This document shows, in pieces, positions 63,040 to 64,000 of a stretch of DNA of 64,000 nt. The position numbers were made by a program, and so were the translations under genes. Numbering within the stretch: the stretch's first letter is position 1; every line of letters starts with the position of its first letter. Source of the stretch: Ideonella livida (GTDB lineage: Bacteria; Pseudomonadota; Gammaproteobacteria; Burkholderiales; Burkholderiaceae_C); NCBI RefSeq assembly GCF_010499455.1, contig NZ_JAAGOH010000011.1, positions 89,374 through 153,373 of the forward strand, in the 5' to 3' direction. The notes under the pieces are model-generated. The model saw only the letters and a list, made by a program, of their open reading frames with translations. It did not search any database and was not told where the DNA came from.

Positions 63040-64000
63040 ATGGCCTCTGCACACCTTGCCCGCCGGCATCCCGCCGCCTCCGCCGACAAGACCGTCACCG
63101 GCACAGAGGGGGACGACCTGCTGCGCGGCACCGACAAGGACGACCTGCTCGACGGCGGCGCGGGCGACGACACCCTGCGCGGGGGTTTGGGTGACGACAC
63201 CTATGTGGTGGACAGCGCCGGCGACGTGATCAAGGAGCGGCCGGGCGAAGGCTGGGACGTGGTCCAGGCCTGGACCAGCTACCAGCTGGGCGGGCGGCTG
63301 GAGGAGCTGCGGCTCATGGGCAGCGGCGACCTGGCCGGCATCGGCAACGCCAAGGGCAACCTGATCGTCGGCAATGCCGGCCACAACTGGCTGGAAGGCC
63401 GGGCCGGCCGTGACACCCTGCAAGGCGGCGAAGGCCATGACCAGCTGTGGGGCGGCACCGGCCGCGACCTGCTGGACGGCGGGCAAGGCAACGACGTGCT
63501 GGACGGCGGCGCTGGGGACGACAGCCTGCTGGGCGGTGAGGGTGACGACCTGCTGTATGCCGGCGACGGCGCCGACACCCTGGTGGGCGGCGAAGGTTGG
63601 GACCGGGTCTCCGCCTACCTGGGCGACGCCACCGCGGCCCTGACCGTGGACCTGCGCCAACCGCTGGCCGGCCAGGTGGGCGCACACCAACTGCAGGAGG
63701 TGGAGGCGATCAACCTGAGCACCGGCAGCGGCGATGACACGGTGCACACCGGCAGCTGGGGCAGCGACGACTACATCAGCACCGGCGCCGGCAACGACTG
63801 GATCGAGCTGGGCAGCAGCCACGTCTGGGGCTGGGGCAACGTCTACGCCGGCGAGGGAGACGACACCCTCCTCGGCGGCAGCGGCACCGACATCAACCTC
63901 TTTGGCGAAGCCGGCAACGACTCCATCGACGGCGGCGCCGGCAACGACGCCCTGACCGACGGCGCCGGCGATGACACCCTGGTCGGCGGCACCGGCGACG
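63040..64000 (+). CDS. RTX calcium-binding repeat protein (3' part cut by window end)
   Basis: At least 320 residues, frame open to the window end. There is no Sec signal; the N-terminus (MASAHLARRHPAASADKTVTG) leads straight into many glycine-aspartate nonapeptides of GGXGXDXLX type (GGAGDDTLRGG, GGEGHDQLWGG, GGTGRDLLDGG), which bind Ca2+ as a parallel beta-roll. Such proteins are secreted by a type I system through an uncleaved C-terminal signal, not visible here. An AGGAAG ribosome site precedes the ATG. Enzymatic or adhesive function unknown. Confidence 0.9.
   Translation, partial: MASAHLARRHPAASADKTVTGTEGDDLLRGTDKDDLLDGGAGDDTLRGGLGDDTYVVDSAGDVIKERPGEGWDVVQAWTSYQLGGRLEELRLMGSGDLAGIGNAKGNLIVGNAGHNWLEGRAGRDTLQGGEGHDQLWGGTGRDLLDGGQGNDVLDGGAGDDSLLGGEGDDLLYAGDGADTLVGGEGWDRVSAYLGDATAALTVDLRQPLAGQVGAHQLQEVEAINLSTGSGDDTVHTGSWGSDDYISTGAGNDWIELGSSHVWGWGNVYAGEGDDTLLGGSGTDINLFGEAGNDSIDGGAGNDALTDGAGDDTLVGGTGD

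Noticed and set aside
63120..64000. Repetitive GC-rich DNA as a noncoding repeat array
   Set aside because: The repeats are in frame and encode Gly/Asp nonapeptides of an RTX protein.

Overview
The window is about 64 kb of very GC-rich bacterial chromosome. It is densely packed, with many ATGA-type gene overlaps and recurrent TAGAAT-like -10 boxes. Gene content points to a betaproteobacterium of the order Burkholderiales, probably the Rubrivivax/Ideonella/Roseateles (Sphaerotilaceae) group. The supporting loci are murJ/rpsT, DUF3579-argD-argF, monomeric isocitrate dehydrogenase, ispA-dxs next to a Rieske oxygenase gene, a PEP-CTERM protein and a FimT-PilV-PilW-PilX-PilY1-PilE minor pilin operon. 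The family assignment is inference. No rRNA, tRNA, CRISPR array, transposase or integrase was recognised.

Region 1 (1-31 kb) is mostly housekeeping. It holds murJ (cut by the window start), rpsT, arginine biosynthesis (argD, argF), a metallophosphoesterase overlapping a Ser/Thr kinase-universal stress fusion, a PEP-CTERM protein, icd, msrA, a giant AsmA/DUF748 protein, a UbiD-family decarboxylase and a lytic transglycosylase. glyA follows, behind a leader that matches the ZTP riboswitch, then nrdR, the minor pilin operon, dxs-ispA and a Rieske oxygenase alpha subunit.

Region 2 (31-36 kb) has a Pat-like ADP-forming acyl-CoA synthetase/GNAT fusion, a DUF3717-DUF1289 protein and a MATE exporter.

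Region 3 (36-51.5 kb) is the most interesting part and reads as a tungsten island. It contains moeA (cofactor metal insertion) divergent from a tungstate ABC importer (tupB-tupC-tupA). Next is a tungsten aldehyde oxidoreductase operon of the mesophilic AorABC type (ferredoxin subunit, W-pterin subunit, FAD subunit) followed by a MoaD-like protein and an unknown 103-residue protein. A convergent block follows: a DUF364 putative heavy-metal-chelation protein, a VWA protein, a MoxR/RavA-type AAA+ ATPase and an unknown membrane protein. A regulator with a ModE-like HTH and a periplasmic-binding-protein-like sensor domain closes the island. An identical palindrome, TATGCA-N6-TGCATA, lies in front of both the tup/moeA promoters and the aor operon, so these transcription units probably form one regulon. 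A strong intrinsic terminator between aorB and aorC suggests deliberate under-production of AorC relative to AorAB.

Region 4 (51.5-58.5 kb) is a zinc-acquisition block. It holds a DUF3299 protein, a FtsX-like ABC permease and ATPase, a DUF2796/ZrgA protein, ZnuA, ZnuB, ZnuC and a small membrane protein in one long operon, with a divergent Fur-family regulator (zur). ZnuC lacks the Ser/Thr of its Walker A motif.

Region 5 (58.5-64 kb) is PQQ-linked. It encodes a TonB-dependent receptor closely resembling the PQQ transporter PqqU (YncD), a SoxYZ-like carrier of the quinoprotein relay type, and an MBL-fold partner with a degenerate metal site. The window ends inside an RTX (Ca-binding nonapeptide repeat) protein.
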